From the NCBI GenBank assembly GCA_047921455.1, contig JBLRWC010000007.1:25709-89708 (forward strand): a DNA stretch of 64,000 bases. Direction: 5' to 3'. Below, in pieces: positions 45,346 to 54,486 of this stretch (position 1 is the stretch's first letter; every line of letters starts with the position of its first letter). This DNA is from XN24 sp047921455. GTDB taxonomy: Bacteria > Pseudomonadota > Gammaproteobacteria > Steroidobacterales > XN24. The translations under genes were made by a program, and so were the position numbers. The notes beneath the pieces are model-generated. The model saw only the letters and a list, made by a program, of their open reading frames with translations, was not told where the DNA came from and did no database searches.

Positions 45346-46719
45346 ATGGCAGCCTCTTCCACGCGTTCCAGGCCACCGGTCAACGCCGACTTCGCCGATC
45401 CCGGCGACCTGCTCGGATTGCATCGGCTCGAGCCGGCCCGTTATCCCTTCCTGCTCGAGAGTGCCGCGACCGGTACGGCGCAGGGCCGCGGCGATTTGCT
45501 GCTCGGCTGGCCGGGCGAAGTGCTCGTGCTGGATCGACTGGGCCGCTTGAGCGGCCCAGGTGCGGACGGCGAACATGATTTTCTCGGGGCGTTGGACCGG
45601 TGGTGGGCCCGTGAACGCCAGGCTGACGCAGCCCCCTGGCCGCTTGCCGCCGGCGGCTGGTTCGTCTACCTGGGATATGAACTGGCGGGCCAGGTAGAGC
45701 CGGTACTCCAGCTCGACGCGCCACACACGCTGCCCATAGCGTTTGCTGTGCGCATGGGCGCGGCGGTGTGGCGCGACCATGCCAGCGGGCGTTGCCAGGT
45801 CATGGCGCGGGATACTGAGGTATTGCGCGCCATCGAGACGGACCTCGGTTCGGCCGGTGGGCTCGCGGCGCCGCTCTGGCCCGGACTGGCGGGCGAAGCC
45901 ACGGAAGAGGCGCCGACAATCTTCCTTGATGCGGTTCGCCGGGCACGCGAATACATCGTGGCCGGCGATATATTCCAGGCGAACCTGTCGCGCGAATGGC
46001 GCGCACCCTTACCCATGGGCGCGGATCCGGCGGCACTGTATGCCCGGCTCCGGCGCAGTAACCCCGGGCCGTTTGCCGGGCTGGCGCGCTGGGGGCCGCA
46101 CGCCGTGGTGAGCTCATCGCCCGAGCGCTTGCTGAGCGTGCGCGATGGTATCGCGCAGACCCGACCGATCGCCGGCACGCGGCCACGCGGCGCGGACGCC
46201 GCCGCCGACGCGACGCTCGAACGCGAGCTCATTGCGCATCCCAAGGAGCGGGCGGAACACGTGATGTTGATCGACCTCGAACGCAACGATCTTGGCCGCA
46301 TCTGTCGGCCGGGCAGCGTCGAGGTCGACGAAATGATGGTGCTCGAGCGCTACGCGCACGTGCATCACATCGTGTCCAACGTGCGTGGCGAACTGGCGGA
46401 GGGCGTGGGTCCCGGCGCCGCGATCCGCGCTGTGTTTCCGGGCGGAACGATTACCGGTTGCCCGAAGGTGCGTTGCATGGAAATCATCAGTGAGCTCGAG
46501 CCGGGGCCCCGCGGTGCCTACACGGGTTCCATGGGCTGGCTCGGCGTCGATGGCGCGCTCGACTTGAATATCCTCATCCGCACGATCGAGACCAGCCCCG
46601 GGGAACTGCGCTTTCGCGCCGGTGCCGGCATCGTGTTCGACTCAGTGGCCGAGGCCGAGCTGGCCGAGACCCGGGCCAAGGCAAAGGGCTTGTTGCTGGC
46701 GCTGGAGGCAGCGTCATGA
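45346..46719 (+). CDS. pabB: aminodeoxychorismate synthase component I
   Basis: 457-residue chorismate-using enzyme making 4-amino-4-deoxychorismate, the first step to p-aminobenzoate and folate. The N-terminal domain includes WFVYLGYELAGQVEP. The catalytic domain has FQANLSREWRAPLP, SSSPERLLSV, RPIAGTRPRG, HVMLIDLERNDLGRIC and FPGGTITGCPKVRCMEII. PabB motifs fit better than TrpE. Location between fabF and pabC is the arrangement seen in Xanthomonas-like genomes. It overlaps pabC by 4 bases (ATGA). The glutaminase PabA is not in the window. Confidence 0.92.
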   Translation: MAASSTRSRPPVNADFADPGDLLGLHRLEPARYPFLLESAATGTAQGRGDLLLGWPGEVLVLDRLGRLSGPGADGEHDFLGALDRWWARERQADAAPWPLAAGGWFVYLGYELAGQVEPVLQLDAPHTLPIAFAVRMGAAVWRDHASGRCQVMARDTEVLRAIETDLGSAGGLAAPLWPGLAGEATEEAPTIFLDAVRRAREYIVAGDIFQANLSREWRAPLPMGADPAALYARLRRSNPGPFAGLARWGPHAVVSSSPERLLSVRDGIAQTRPIAGTRPRGADAAADATLERELIAHPKERAEHVMLIDLERNDLGRICRPGSVEVDEMMVLERYAHVHHIVSNVRGELAEGVGPGAAIRAVFPGGTITGCPKVRCMEIISELEPGPRGAYTGSMGWLGVDGALDLNILIRTIETSPGELRFRAGAGIVFDSVAEAELAETRAKAKGLLLALEAAS

Positions 46720-47537
46720 TGCTGGTCGATGGCATACCGACCACGGTCGTGGGGGCCGGCGATCGCGGACTCAACTACGGCGATGGCCTGTTCGAGACCA
46801 TGCGTGTGCACGCGGGACGCATCTGCCTGCTGCCGCGCCACCTGGCGCGCCTGCGCGCGGGCTGCCAACGCATCGCGCTGCCTTACCCGGGGGATACGGC
46901 CATCGAGGCCGACCTGGCCCGCCTGGTTGCAGCGGCCGGGCCGGGCGGCGCGGGCGTGGTACGCCTGGTGGTAACGCGTGGCGACGGGGGTCGGGGCTAT
47001 GCGCCACCGCCCCATGCCACCGCCCGGCGCATCGCCGCGCTGTACCCGCTGCCGATGCCGGGGCCCGATGCGCTGGCAGTGGGGATTTGTGACACTCGGC
47101 TTGGCCACAGCCCGGCGCTCGGCGGACTGAAACATCTTGGTCGGCTTGAGCAGGTGCTGGCGGCAGGCGAAACGGCGGTGGCCGGTTGGGATGAAGGGTT
47201 GATGCTGGACAGTTGCGGCCAGGTCGTGGAAGGTACGCGCCATAACCTGTTTTTCGTTCGCGCCGGGCGCACCTGGACCCCGCCGCTGGACGGCTGCGGG
47301 GTGGCGGGCGTGATGCGGGAACTGGTGCTGGAAACGCTCGAGCGGCTCGGCCTGCCGGGCGGAGAAGCGCCGCTCCGTTATGATGAGCTGCATGAAATCG
47401 AGGAAATGTTTCTGTGCAACGCGGTCGCCGGGGTGCGCCCGGTGAGTCGCCTGGCCGGACGGACCCTGGGTCATGCCCGTATGGCGGCTGCGCTGCGCTT
47501 GCCCCTGGTCGAGGCGGGGGTCGCATGGCTCGCCTGA
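46716..47537 (+). CDS. pabC: 4-amino-4-deoxychorismate lyase
   Basis: 273-residue class IV PLP enzyme that splits aminodeoxychorismate into p-aminobenzoate and pyruvate. The N-terminus has NYGDGLFETMRVHAG, the lysine region is SPALGGLKHLGRLEQVLAA, and DSCGQVVEGTRHNLFFV with GVAGVMRELVLE follow. All fit PabC. The ATG overlaps the pabB stop, and the gene overlaps mltG by 13 bases. It is part of the long fab-pab-mltG-tmk operon. Confidence 0.93.
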   Translation: MMLVDGIPTTVVGAGDRGLNYGDGLFETMRVHAGRICLLPRHLARLRAGCQRIALPYPGDTAIEADLARLVAAAGPGGAGVVRLVVTRGDGGRGYAPPPHATARRIAALYPLPMPGPDALAVGICDTRLGHSPALGGLKHLGRLEQVLAAGETAVAGWDEGLMLDSCGQVVEGTRHNLFFVRAGRTWTPPLDGCGVAGVMRELVLETLERLGLPGGEAPLRYDELHEIEEMFLCNAVAGVRPVSRLAGRTLGHARMAAALRLPLVEAGVAWLA

Positions 47538-48553
47538 TTGCGGTATTGCTCGGGCTGGTGCTGCTGGCGTTGCTGGCCACGGGTGGCGTGGCCTGGTGGG
47601 CATGGCAACAGCTGGATGCCCCCGGCCCGGCCACCCAGGAAGTCGTGATCGAGGTCCCGAGCGGCGCATCGCTGGCCCGCATCGCCGCGCGCCTCGAGGA
47701 TGAAGGCGTACTGGAACACGCCAAGTTATTCGAGTGGTACGGGCGCGGCTACGGCTTCGCGGGGCGCATTCGCGCCGGCGAATACCGCTTCCCGCCGCGC
47801 AGTACGCCGCGCCAGGTCATGGCACGCCTGGTGAGCGGCGAAGTCGTGCTGCATGCGCTGACCATCGTCGAAGGCTGGACGTATGCCCAGATGCGCGCGG
47901 CGATCGAAGCCCATCCCGCCATCCGGACGACGCTGGCGGACGTCGACGACGCACAAGTCATGGCGCGCCTCGGCCGCGAGGGCGAGTTTCCCGAGGGCTG
48001 GTTCCTGCCCGAAACCTATCGTTTCCCGCGCGGCACAACCGATCTCGAGGTGCTACGCATGGCTCACGGAGCCATGCAGCGCGCGCTCGACGAAGCCTGG
48101 GCCGAGCGACGGGACGATTTGCCCCTCCGTTCACCCTACGAGGCATTGATCCTCGCTTCGATTATCGAGAAAGAGACCGGTCTCGCCGAGGAACGGCCCG
48201 AGATTGCCGGCGTGTTCGTTCGTCGACTTGAACGTGGCATGCGCCTGCAGACCGATCCCACCGTCATTTACGGCGTTGGCCCAGGGTTCGAGGGGCGCTT
48301 GCGACGCGTTCACCTGGACACGGACACGCCCTACAACACCTACACTCGCCATGGGCTGCCGCCCACGCCCATTGCCTTGCCGGGACGCGCCTCGCTGGCG
48401 GCCGCGGTGCAGCCGCTCGAAGGCCGGACACTGTATTTTGTCGCCACCGGTCGGCCAGATGGCAGTCATACTTTTTCGGAAACACTCCAGGAGCACAACC
48501 GGGCCGTGCAACGTTATCTTGCGACCATGCGCGAACGCAGGAGCCAGCAGTGA
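47525..48553 (+). CDS. mltG: endolytic murein transglycosylase
   Basis: 342-residue inner-membrane enzyme that cuts nascent peptidoglycan to end glycan strands. A single N-terminal helix (LIAVLLGLVLLALLATGGVA) anchors a LysM-like part (VIEVPSGASLARIAARLE) and the YceG domain. The catalytic Glu is in LASIIEKETGLAEERPEIAG (about residue 214), followed by LQTDPTVIYGVG and YNTYTRHGLPPTPI. ATG 47525 lies inside the pabC end. The gene overlaps tmk by 4 bases (GTGA). Confidence 0.95.
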   Translation: MARLIAVLLGLVLLALLATGGVAWWAWQQLDAPGPATQEVVIEVPSGASLARIAARLEDEGVLEHAKLFEWYGRGYGFAGRIRAGEYRFPPRSTPRQVMARLVSGEVVLHALTIVEGWTYAQMRAAIEAHPAIRTTLADVDDAQVMARLGREGEFPEGWFLPETYRFPRGTTDLEVLRMAHGAMQRALDEAWAERRDDLPLRSPYEALILASIIEKETGLAEERPEIAGVFVRRLERGMRLQTDPTVIYGVGPGFEGRLRRVHLDTDTPYNTYTRHGLPPTPIALPGRASLAAAVQPLEGRTLYFVATGRPDGSHTFSETLQEHNRAVQRYLATMRERRSQQ

Positions 48554-49212
48554 CACACGGAAAGCACAGCAGCAGCACCGTCCGGCCGGGACGATTCATC
48601 ACGCTGGAAGGCGGGGAGGGCGTCGGCAAGAGCACCAACATGGCCTTCGTCGCCAGCCTGCTCGAGGCCGCGGGGCTGGACGTGGAACGCACCCGTGAGC
48701 CGGGCGGTACGCCGCTCGCCGAGCGGGTACGAGAAATCATCGTGTCGCCGTCGGGCGAGAAGATCCCGCCGATGGCCGAGCTGCTGCTGGTGTTCGCGGC
48801 ACGCGCCCTGCACATTGATGGCTGTATTGCCCCGGCCATCGCGGCGGGGCGCTGGGTGCTGTGTGACCGTTTCACGGACGCCAGTTATGCCTACCAGGGC
48901 GCCGCACGTGGGCTCGGCGAGGCACCGGTCCGTTGGCTCGAGGACCAGGTGCAGGGCGCGCTGCGCCCGGACTTGACGCTCTTGCTGGACGCCGATCCGG
49001 CCATCGGCCTGGCGCGGGCAGGCGCGCGTGGCGCAGCGGATCGCTTCGAACAGGAACGGCTGGAGTTCTTTACCCGGGTGCGCGCCGGTTACCTGGCCCG
49101 AGCGACGGCTGAGCCGCACAGGTTCCGCGTGGTGGATGCTTCGCAGCCGCTGCCCCAGGTGCAACAAGAGCTAAGATTGCACATTAATAACTTCATTGAA
49201 CATAATGAATAA
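48550..49212 (+). CDS. tmk: thymidylate kinase
   Basis: 220-residue dTMP kinase, essential for dTTP synthesis. P-loop EGGEGVGKSTN is near the N-terminus, TREPGGTPLAERVRE follows, then the DRF motif in CDRFTDASYAYQGAARG, and the LLLDADPAIGLARAGARG segment before the lid. GTG start at 48550 overlaps the mltG stop (GTGA). It overlaps holB by 8 bases (ATGAATAA). Confidence 0.95.
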   Translation: MTHGKHSSSTVRPGRFITLEGGEGVGKSTNMAFVASLLEAAGLDVERTREPGGTPLAERVREIIVSPSGEKIPPMAELLLVFAARALHIDGCIAPAIAAGRWVLCDRFTDASYAYQGAARGLGEAPVRWLEDQVQGALRPDLTLLLDADPAIGLARAGARGAADRFEQERLEFFTRVRAGYLARATAEPHRFRVVDASQPLPQVQQELRLHINNFIEHNE

Positions 49213-50209
49213 GCTCGAGTTTCCATGGCACGCTACAGCTTGGCGAGAATTCGAGGCCGCCCTGGCGGCTGACCGGCTGAGTCATGCTTACCTGATTGAA
49301 GGCCCACAGGGCCTCGGCAAGTTGCACCTCGCATTTCGCATGGCGGCGCGGGTGCTCGATGCCCCCTGGCCGGAGGCAGATCCACCCATTCCCCTGCCGC
49401 ATCCGGACCTGGCCTGGGTGACGTTGGAAATTGACGACGAAGGCAAGCAGAAAAAACAGATCGGTATTCAGCAGATTCGTGCGACCTGCGCAAACCTGGC
49501 GATGACCAGCTATTCCGGCGGCTGGAAGACGGCTGTCATCTGGCCGGCCGAGCAACTCAATCCCCATTCGGCAAATGCCCTGCTGAAAACCCTTGAGGAA
49601 CCGTCACCGCGGACCCTGCTGCTGCTGGTGCGCAGCCGGCTGGATACGCTGCCGGCCACCATCGCCAGCCGTTGCCAGCGGATCCGCATCGCGCCCCCGT
49701 CGCCGGAAGAAGCCGTTCCCTGGCTCGAAGCGCGCGCTGGCGGGGGCGAGTGGCAACGACTGCTCGCATTGGCGGGCGACGCGCCCTTGATGGCGCTGCT
49801 GCTCGCGGAGGAAGGCTTCCGTGAGTTCGACCGGACGTTCACCGCAGACCTGCTCGCTGTGCTGACACAGCGACGGGAACCGCTCGAAGTGGCGGCGGAG
49901 TGGGCCCGGCAACCCCTGCCTATGACGCTGCGCTGGCTCGATGTATGGACGTCGGAACTGGTACGCTGGAAAACTGCGGCGATGGCGCCGGCACTGGCAG
50001 CAGAATCACGGCGGGCTTTGCAAACGGCGCTCGAGAGAATACCCTTGCAACGCCTGTTCAGGTACAAAGACGAAATCAGGTCAGCCATGACTCGTATAGA
50101 CGGTGTCTTCAACACGCAAATGGTGCTCGAGGGACTGCTCGTTCCATGGGCCGACCAGCTCGAGTCGGTTGCCGGCGATGCGGGGCAGGGGATGTTGAGC
50201 GATCGATGA
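49205..50209 (+). CDS. holB: DNA polymerase III delta-prime subunit
   Basis: 334-residue clamp-loader subunit. The N-terminus LEFPWHATAWREFEAA is followed by a degenerate nucleotide loop (IEGPQGLGKLHLAFRMA) as in other delta-prime proteins. The sensor-type region has TAVIWPAEQLNPHSANALLK, TLEEPSPRTLLLLVRS and TIASRCQRIRI. No zinc-binding cysteines are seen in the usual place, which fits known variation. ATG 49205 overlaps tmk by 8 bases. It overlaps the PilZ gene by ATGA. Confidence 0.92.
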   Translation: MNKLEFPWHATAWREFEAALAADRLSHAYLIEGPQGLGKLHLAFRMAARVLDAPWPEADPPIPLPHPDLAWVTLEIDDEGKQKKQIGIQQIRATCANLAMTSYSGGWKTAVIWPAEQLNPHSANALLKTLEEPSPRTLLLLVRSRLDTLPATIASRCQRIRIAPPSPEEAVPWLEARAGGGEWQRLLALAGDAPLMALLLAEEGFREFDRTFTADLLAVLTQRREPLEVAAEWARQPLPMTLRWLDVWTSELVRWKTAAMAPALAAESRRALQTALERIPLQRLFRYKDEIRSAMTRIDGVFNTQMVLEGLLVPWADQLESVAGDAGQGMLSDR

Positions 50210-50550
50210 GTAATAACAAGCCCGGCCTGCTGACACTGACCATCAAGGACAAGAGCGCGCTCTACCTTGCTTATATGCCGTACGTGAAAAACGGCGGCCT
50301 GTTCATTCCTACCAGCAGCAACTATCGGCTCGGCGACGAGGTGTTCATGTTGCTGAACCTGATGGGCGAGGATGAGAAGATCCCGGTAGCGGGCCGGGTC
50401 ATCTGGGTGACGCCCAAGGGCGCGCAGGGTAAGCGCACGGCCGGGATCGGCGTGCAATTCAGTGAACAGGATCGCGGCAGCACCCAGCGCCGGATCGAAA
50501 CCTACCTGGCCGGCGCGCTTGGGGGCGACAAGCCAACCCATACCATGTAG
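50206..50550 (+). CDS. pilZ: PilZ-domain type IV pilus protein
   Basis: 114-residue PilZ protein of the pilus-biogenesis type, following holB as in Pseudomonas and Xanthomonas. It contains KDKSALYLAYMPYVKNGGLF, GDEVFMLLNLMGEDEKIPVA and GRVIWVTPKGAQGKRTAGIG. Like the Pseudomonas PilZ, the RxxxR cyclic-di-GMP loop is not obvious, so it may not bind the signal directly. ATG overlaps the holB stop (ATGA). It ends the long operon; 28 bases separate its stop from the convergent oxygenase. Confidence 0.9.
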   Translation: MSNNKPGLLTLTIKDKSALYLAYMPYVKNGGLFIPTSSNYRLGDEVFMLLNLMGEDEKIPVAGRVIWVTPKGAQGKRTAGIGVQFSEQDRGSTQRRIETYLAGALGGDKPTHTM

Positions 50551-50578
50551 ACATGGCCGCGAGCTCGCCGCCGTGGAG

Positions 50579-51256
50579 CTAGCCGATGGGCACGTCCGCT
50601 GGCTGCGCGCCTTCAAGCCTGAAACGAGCGTTAAAAGCGACCGTGATGCGCACATCGTCGCCGTAGTAGGGCATGACTTCGTGCAGCATCCACGAGGGAA
50701 ACAGCACCAGCTGGCCCGGCTCGAGCCGCATCATGTGGTGCGCAGCACTGAACGGCCGCTTGAATTTCGCGGACGCCATGTCGATGAACATGTTGTGCGT
50801 CGAAAAGGGATTGATGAAGGTCAGTTTACCGCTATCGCTCTTTGGGTCGTCGCCCGCGTGGCAGACACAGTAAACGCCCGACCAGCTATGCATCGGGTGG
50901 TTGTGCGGCCCGAAAAGCCCGCCGCGACGAGTGATGTGAAACCAGGCTTCGGTCGCGATATGCAGACGCCGCATGAATTCAACGTCGTAGCCGTTGAGTT
51001 CCCCGATCACCCGGTAGAGATTGCTCCAGCAAAAATCCCGTAACTTGCGAACAGCGTCTTGCGGCCAGTCGAACAGCCGGAAGTTGCTCTCGAACAGCGC
51101 CTCGTTGCGGTACGTGTACGGCTCAGGATTGCGGTACTTGTCACCCTCGGCCTCGCGCGCCAGGAACAGTTCGCGCAACTCGGCGTTCAAGGCGGCGCAG
51201 TCGTCCAGCTTCGCGACTGCGATGGGTGCCGCAAAGGCAGGTACGATCTGGACCAT
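50579..51256 (-). CDS. putative 2OG-Fe(II) oxygenase (TIGR02466-like)
   Basis: 225-residue protein resembling a small 2-oxoglutarate/iron oxygenase family. It has the start VQIVPAFAAPIAVAKL, a possible iron-site region FGPHNHPMHSWSGVYCV, FSTHNMFIDMA, and the end of the barrel LVLFPSWMLHEVMPYYG with RITVAFNARF. These fit a double-stranded beta helix, though I cannot map all metal ligands with certainty. ATG 51256 lies 4 bases after the upstream gene stop, so the two form a unit. Substrate unknown. Confidence 0.75.
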   Translation of the reverse strand: MVQIVPAFAAPIAVAKLDDCAALNAELRELFLAREAEGDKYRNPEPYTYRNEALFESNFRLFDWPQDAVRKLRDFCWSNLYRVIGELNGYDVEFMRRLHIATEAWFHITRRGGLFGPHNHPMHSWSGVYCVCHAGDDPKSDSGKLTFINPFSTHNMFIDMASAKFKRPFSAAHHMMRLEPGQLVLFPSWMLHEVMPYYGDDVRITVAFNARFRLEGAQPADVPIG

Positions 51257-51260
51257 CTGC

Positions 51261-52343
51261 TCAGCTCCGGGGCGCGTTCTTGGTACGGCCGCCGCCTTCC
51301 GCATCGATCATCGTCAGGCCGCCGCGCAACACGTAGACATCAAAGCCGCGTTCGCTAAGCACATACGCGGCCGCGCTGCTACGCCGGCTGGTATCACAAC
51401 AGACGACATAGCGCTTGTTCGGATCAAGGGTGTTGAGCTTCAGCCGGATGAAATAGAGCGGAATATTGAGGGCGTTCTCCTGGTGAAAGCTCTCGAACTC
51501 CGAAGGCAAGCGCACATCGAGCCACTGACCGCCGGTAGCGATAATTTTGTTCGCTTCATCCGCGTCCACCCACTGGAGCATTGGCTCGTTCATGAGGGTG
51601 TTGAAGTCGTCTTGCCCGAGGCGCATCAGGGAGCCATCGGTCACCATCGTCACCGTGGCATTGCGCTTCGCCTGGGAAATCAGCGCTTCCTCGCCGAAAG
51701 TGTCCCCGGTGCCAAGATCGGCCAGCTTGATACCGCCCTTGTTCAGGGGGGTTTCGCGAGTGACCACACACGTGCCCTTGGTGATGACGTAAAAATAATC
51801 GCCCTCGTCGCCCTGCTTGATAACGACGTTGCCAGCCTTGTAGTTGACCTGCTGCATGCGCATGAAAATAGCCTGGATGTTGGCCGCTGGAATACGGTGA
51901 AAGGCCTTGGTCTGCAGCAGCGTAGTCATCCAGTCGTCACTGTCGGGCAGGTTTTCGCCACGCAGTTCGCTGACTTCATAAGTGCCGGTCTGGTCCCATG
52001 TCAGCATGACGTCGAGCAGGTCGGCATCGACGGCGAAAAACTCGACGCGGCTGCGGGCTCGGGCACTAACCCGTCGCGGCAGCCCCGGTGACAGCGGACT
52101 GCGGGCGTCCGGCTTACCGCCCTCGACCACCGACAGCATGCGGTCGCCATCACGCAGTTCCACTTCCCCCGAGACGACGTAAATGGCCCGCCGATCAGTA
52201 TCGCCCTTGCGGAACAGGAAACGACCCCCGGGCAGCTCCTGTACCTTGGTTTTTTCAGATAATGCGCGCAGATTTTCCGCCTTCAGGCCATCCAGCGGCG
52301 AAAAAGCCTTCAGTTGCGCGATTTCAAGAGACTTGCCAGCCAT
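51261..52343 (-). CDS. double cyclic-nucleotide-binding protein fused to a rhodanese domain
   Basis: 360-residue cytoplasmic fusion. Two cNMP-binding-like beta-barrel domains lie at about 15-115 (GGRFLFRKGDTDRRAIYVVSG) and about 140-245 (NVVIKQGDEGDYFYVITKG, then GTGDTFGEEALISQAKRNAT, the phosphate-binding loop). The C-terminal ~100 residues are a rhodanese domain with active loop VVCCDTSRRSSAAA. The first cNMP domain lacks the GE-type loop and probably does not bind nucleotide. A cAMP- or cGMP-gated sulfurtransferase is the natural reading but unproved. It is co-directional with the oxygenase-like gene, 4 bases away. Confidence 0.82.
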   Translation of the reverse strand: MAGKSLEIAQLKAFSPLDGLKAENLRALSEKTKVQELPGGRFLFRKGDTDRRAIYVVSGEVELRDGDRMLSVVEGGKPDARSPLSPGLPRRVSARARSRVEFFAVDADLLDVMLTWDQTGTYEVSELRGENLPDSDDWMTTLLQTKAFHRIPAANIQAIFMRMQQVNYKAGNVVIKQGDEGDYFYVITKGTCVVTRETPLNKGGIKLADLGTGDTFGEEALISQAKRNATVTMVTDGSLMRLGQDDFNTLMNEPMLQWVDADEANKIIATGGQWLDVRLPSEFESFHQENALNIPLYFIRLKLNTLDPNKRYVVCCDTSRRSSAAAYVLSERGFDVYVLRGGLTMIDAEGGGRTKNAPRS

Positions 52344-52451
52344 GGTGATGGGTCGTGCTCCCTGTCTATTCGTGGTTACTTCCGCAAAGGGAAGCAGGCG
52401 ACGCAGCAAGTGCGCCGCCAAGCCGTGAGAATATCACAGGAAACGCCGCTT

Positions 52452-54482
52452 TCAGGCAGCAATATCCTGCCAGCCGGGATCTGGCGCAAACCGCTCGCCA
52501 TACCGGTCCTCGAGCCGCTTCAGGGTTTCAACGACATCTGCAACGCCGCGGGCCCGCGCGAAATTGATCGGGCCGCCCCGGAATGGCGCAAAGCCGGTCC
52601 CGAAAATTATCCCGGCATCGAGCAGGTCGAGGTCCTTGACCACGCCGTCGCGCCACACTGCCACAGCCTCGTTGACCATCGGCAGCACCAGCCGATCCGC
52701 AAGATCCTGCGGCGCTTTTTCGTCCTTGGCCGAAGGCTTGACGGCCTTGCCGTCCTTCCAATCGTAAAAGCCGCGACCGCTCTTGCGGCCGAGTCGTTTT
52801 TTCTCGACCATCTCGACCAGCTTGTCGGGCACCGGGACACCGTAGGCCGCGCCGAGAATCTTCGCCACGTGCAACGCGACATCGAGTCCGACCGTATCCG
52901 CCAGTTCGACCGGTCCCATGGGCATGCCGAAACGCGTCGCAGCTTCATCGATCAACGGCATCGGCACGCCGTCCTCGCCGGCCAGCAATGCCTCCATCAT
53001 GTACGGCATCAGTACCCGGTTGACGACGAAACCCGGCGAGCTCAGGCAGGGCAGCGGCAACTTGTCGATCTTGCGTGCAAAGGCAATGCCCTTGTCGATC
53101 TCGGCCTGTGGTGTCTCTGCCGTGTGAATGATCTCGACCAGCGGCATCATCGCGACCGGGTTGAAAAAATGCAGTCCGATGAGTCGCCCGGGATTCTCGA
53201 GGACGTCCTGCAAGTCCTCGAGGCGGATACTCGAGGTATTGGTCGCCAGGATGGCGTCGGCCTTCATTTGCGGCTCGACGGCGCGAAACAGTGCCTTTTT
53301 CGCGTCGGCGTCCTCGAAAATGGCCTCGATCACTACGTCGGCGTTTTTCACGCCCAACCCCTCGACATCCGGCATCAGCCGGTCGAGCGCTGCCTGCACC
53401 AGTCGCGGATCGCGCAGTTTCTTTTCGTAAAGCTTGCGGGCCCGCTTGATCACGGGCGCGATGTATTTCGTGTCGCGATCCTGCAGCGTGACATTCATGC
53501 CGCGCAACGCGCACCAGGCGGCGATATCGCCACCCATCACACCGGCCCCGACCACATGCACGTGGCGGAAACTGTGCCGAGTCTTGCCGCCCAGCGCCTT
53601 GAGCTTGTCCTGCAGCAGGAACACACGCACCAGGTTGCGCGAGGTATCGCTACAGAAAAGCTCGGCGATCGAACGCGCCTCTTTTTCCATCATCAGCGCC
53701 GGCTTGTCGCCGTAATTCTTCCACAGGTCGATGATGGCGTACGGGGCAGGGTAGTGGTCGCGGCGCGCCTTTTTGGCGACCTGCTTTTCGAGAATACCTG
53801 CCAGTACCTTGCGGGACGGCCCGACGCTCATCAACCGCTCCTGCAGCGGCAGCTGGCGCGGCTTGGGGGGGCGCAGGGCCATCATGCGGGCCGCGCGCTC
53901 CAGGTGCCGCGCAGGCACGATCTGGTCCACCAGTCCCATGGCGCGTGCCTGCTTGGGGCGCACGTTCTTGCCGGTGAGCATCATGTCCATGGCCTTCAGG
54001 GGTCCGGCCAGCTTGATTGAGCGCACCGTGCCGCCGAAGCCCGGGTGGATGCCCAGCTTCACTTCCGGCAGCCCGATGACTGTCTTGGGATCGTCGTTCA
54101 GGATGCGATAACGGCAGGCGAGCGCGAGCTCGAGGCCGCCGCCAAGCGCGAAGCCGTTGATCAGGGCAATAGTCGGCGCCTTCAGCGCTTCGAGGCGGTC
54201 CAGCACCTGCTGGCCGGAACGCACCATTTCATAAGCCTGGTCCGCGTCCTTGAGCTCGCTGAACTCCTTGATGTCGGCGCCCGCGATGAAGCCGCTTTTC
54301 TTGCCGGAACAGACCACCACGGCCTTTGGCAGCTTCTTCTCGAGCTCGGCAATCCGATCGTTGAGCTCGACCATGACGTCACGTGACAGGACATTCGTCG
54401 AGGCGTCCGCCTTGTCGAAGCACAGCCAGGCGATGTCGTCCTCGTCGCGGCGCAGGTTCCAATGTTTGACAGTCTTGTTCAT
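52452..54482 (-). CDS. fadJ: fatty-acid oxidation multifunctional enzyme (enoyl-CoA hydratase/3-hydroxyacyl-CoA dehydrogenase), FadJ-like
   Basis: 676-residue bifunctional beta-oxidation enzyme. The N-terminal crotonase domain has SGFIAGADIKEFSELK and NGFALGGGLELALACRYRI. The dehydrogenase begins HVHVVGAGVMGGDIAAWC (about residue 305, Rossmann loop) and has ATNTSSIRLEDLQ, IGLHFFNPVAMMPLVEII and SSPGFVVNRVLMPYM. Length is closer to FadJ than FadB. It is 4 bases after the thiolase gene in one operon with a TetR regulator. It converts enoyl-CoA to 3-oxoacyl-CoA in the cytoplasm. Confidence 0.92.
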   Translation of the reverse strand: MNKTVKHWNLRRDEDDIAWLCFDKADASTNVLSRDVMVELNDRIAELEKKLPKAVVVCSGKKSGFIAGADIKEFSELKDADQAYEMVRSGQQVLDRLEALKAPTIALINGFALGGGLELALACRYRILNDDPKTVIGLPEVKLGIHPGFGGTVRSIKLAGPLKAMDMMLTGKNVRPKQARAMGLVDQIVPARHLERAARMMALRPPKPRQLPLQERLMSVGPSRKVLAGILEKQVAKKARRDHYPAPYAIIDLWKNYGDKPALMMEKEARSIAELFCSDTSRNLVRVFLLQDKLKALGGKTRHSFRHVHVVGAGVMGGDIAAWCALRGMNVTLQDRDTKYIAPVIKRARKLYEKKLRDPRLVQAALDRLMPDVEGLGVKNADVVIEAIFEDADAKKALFRAVEPQMKADAILATNTSSIRLEDLQDVLENPGRLIGLHFFNPVAMMPLVEIIHTAETPQAEIDKGIAFARKIDKLPLPCLSSPGFVVNRVLMPYMMEALLAGEDGVPMPLIDEAATRFGMPMGPVELADTVGLDVALHVAKILGAAYGVPVPDKLVEMVEKKRLGRKSGRGFYDWKDGKAVKPSAKDEKAPQDLADRLVLPMVNEAVAVWRDGVVKDLDLLDAGIIFGTGFAPFRGGPINFARARGVADVVETLKRLEDRYGERFAPDPGWQDIAA

Positions 54483-54486
54483 GAGG

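Noticed and set aside
44545..45780. 411-codon minus-strand open frame opposite fabF and pabB
   Set aside because: Shadow of two recognised enzymes on the plus strand.
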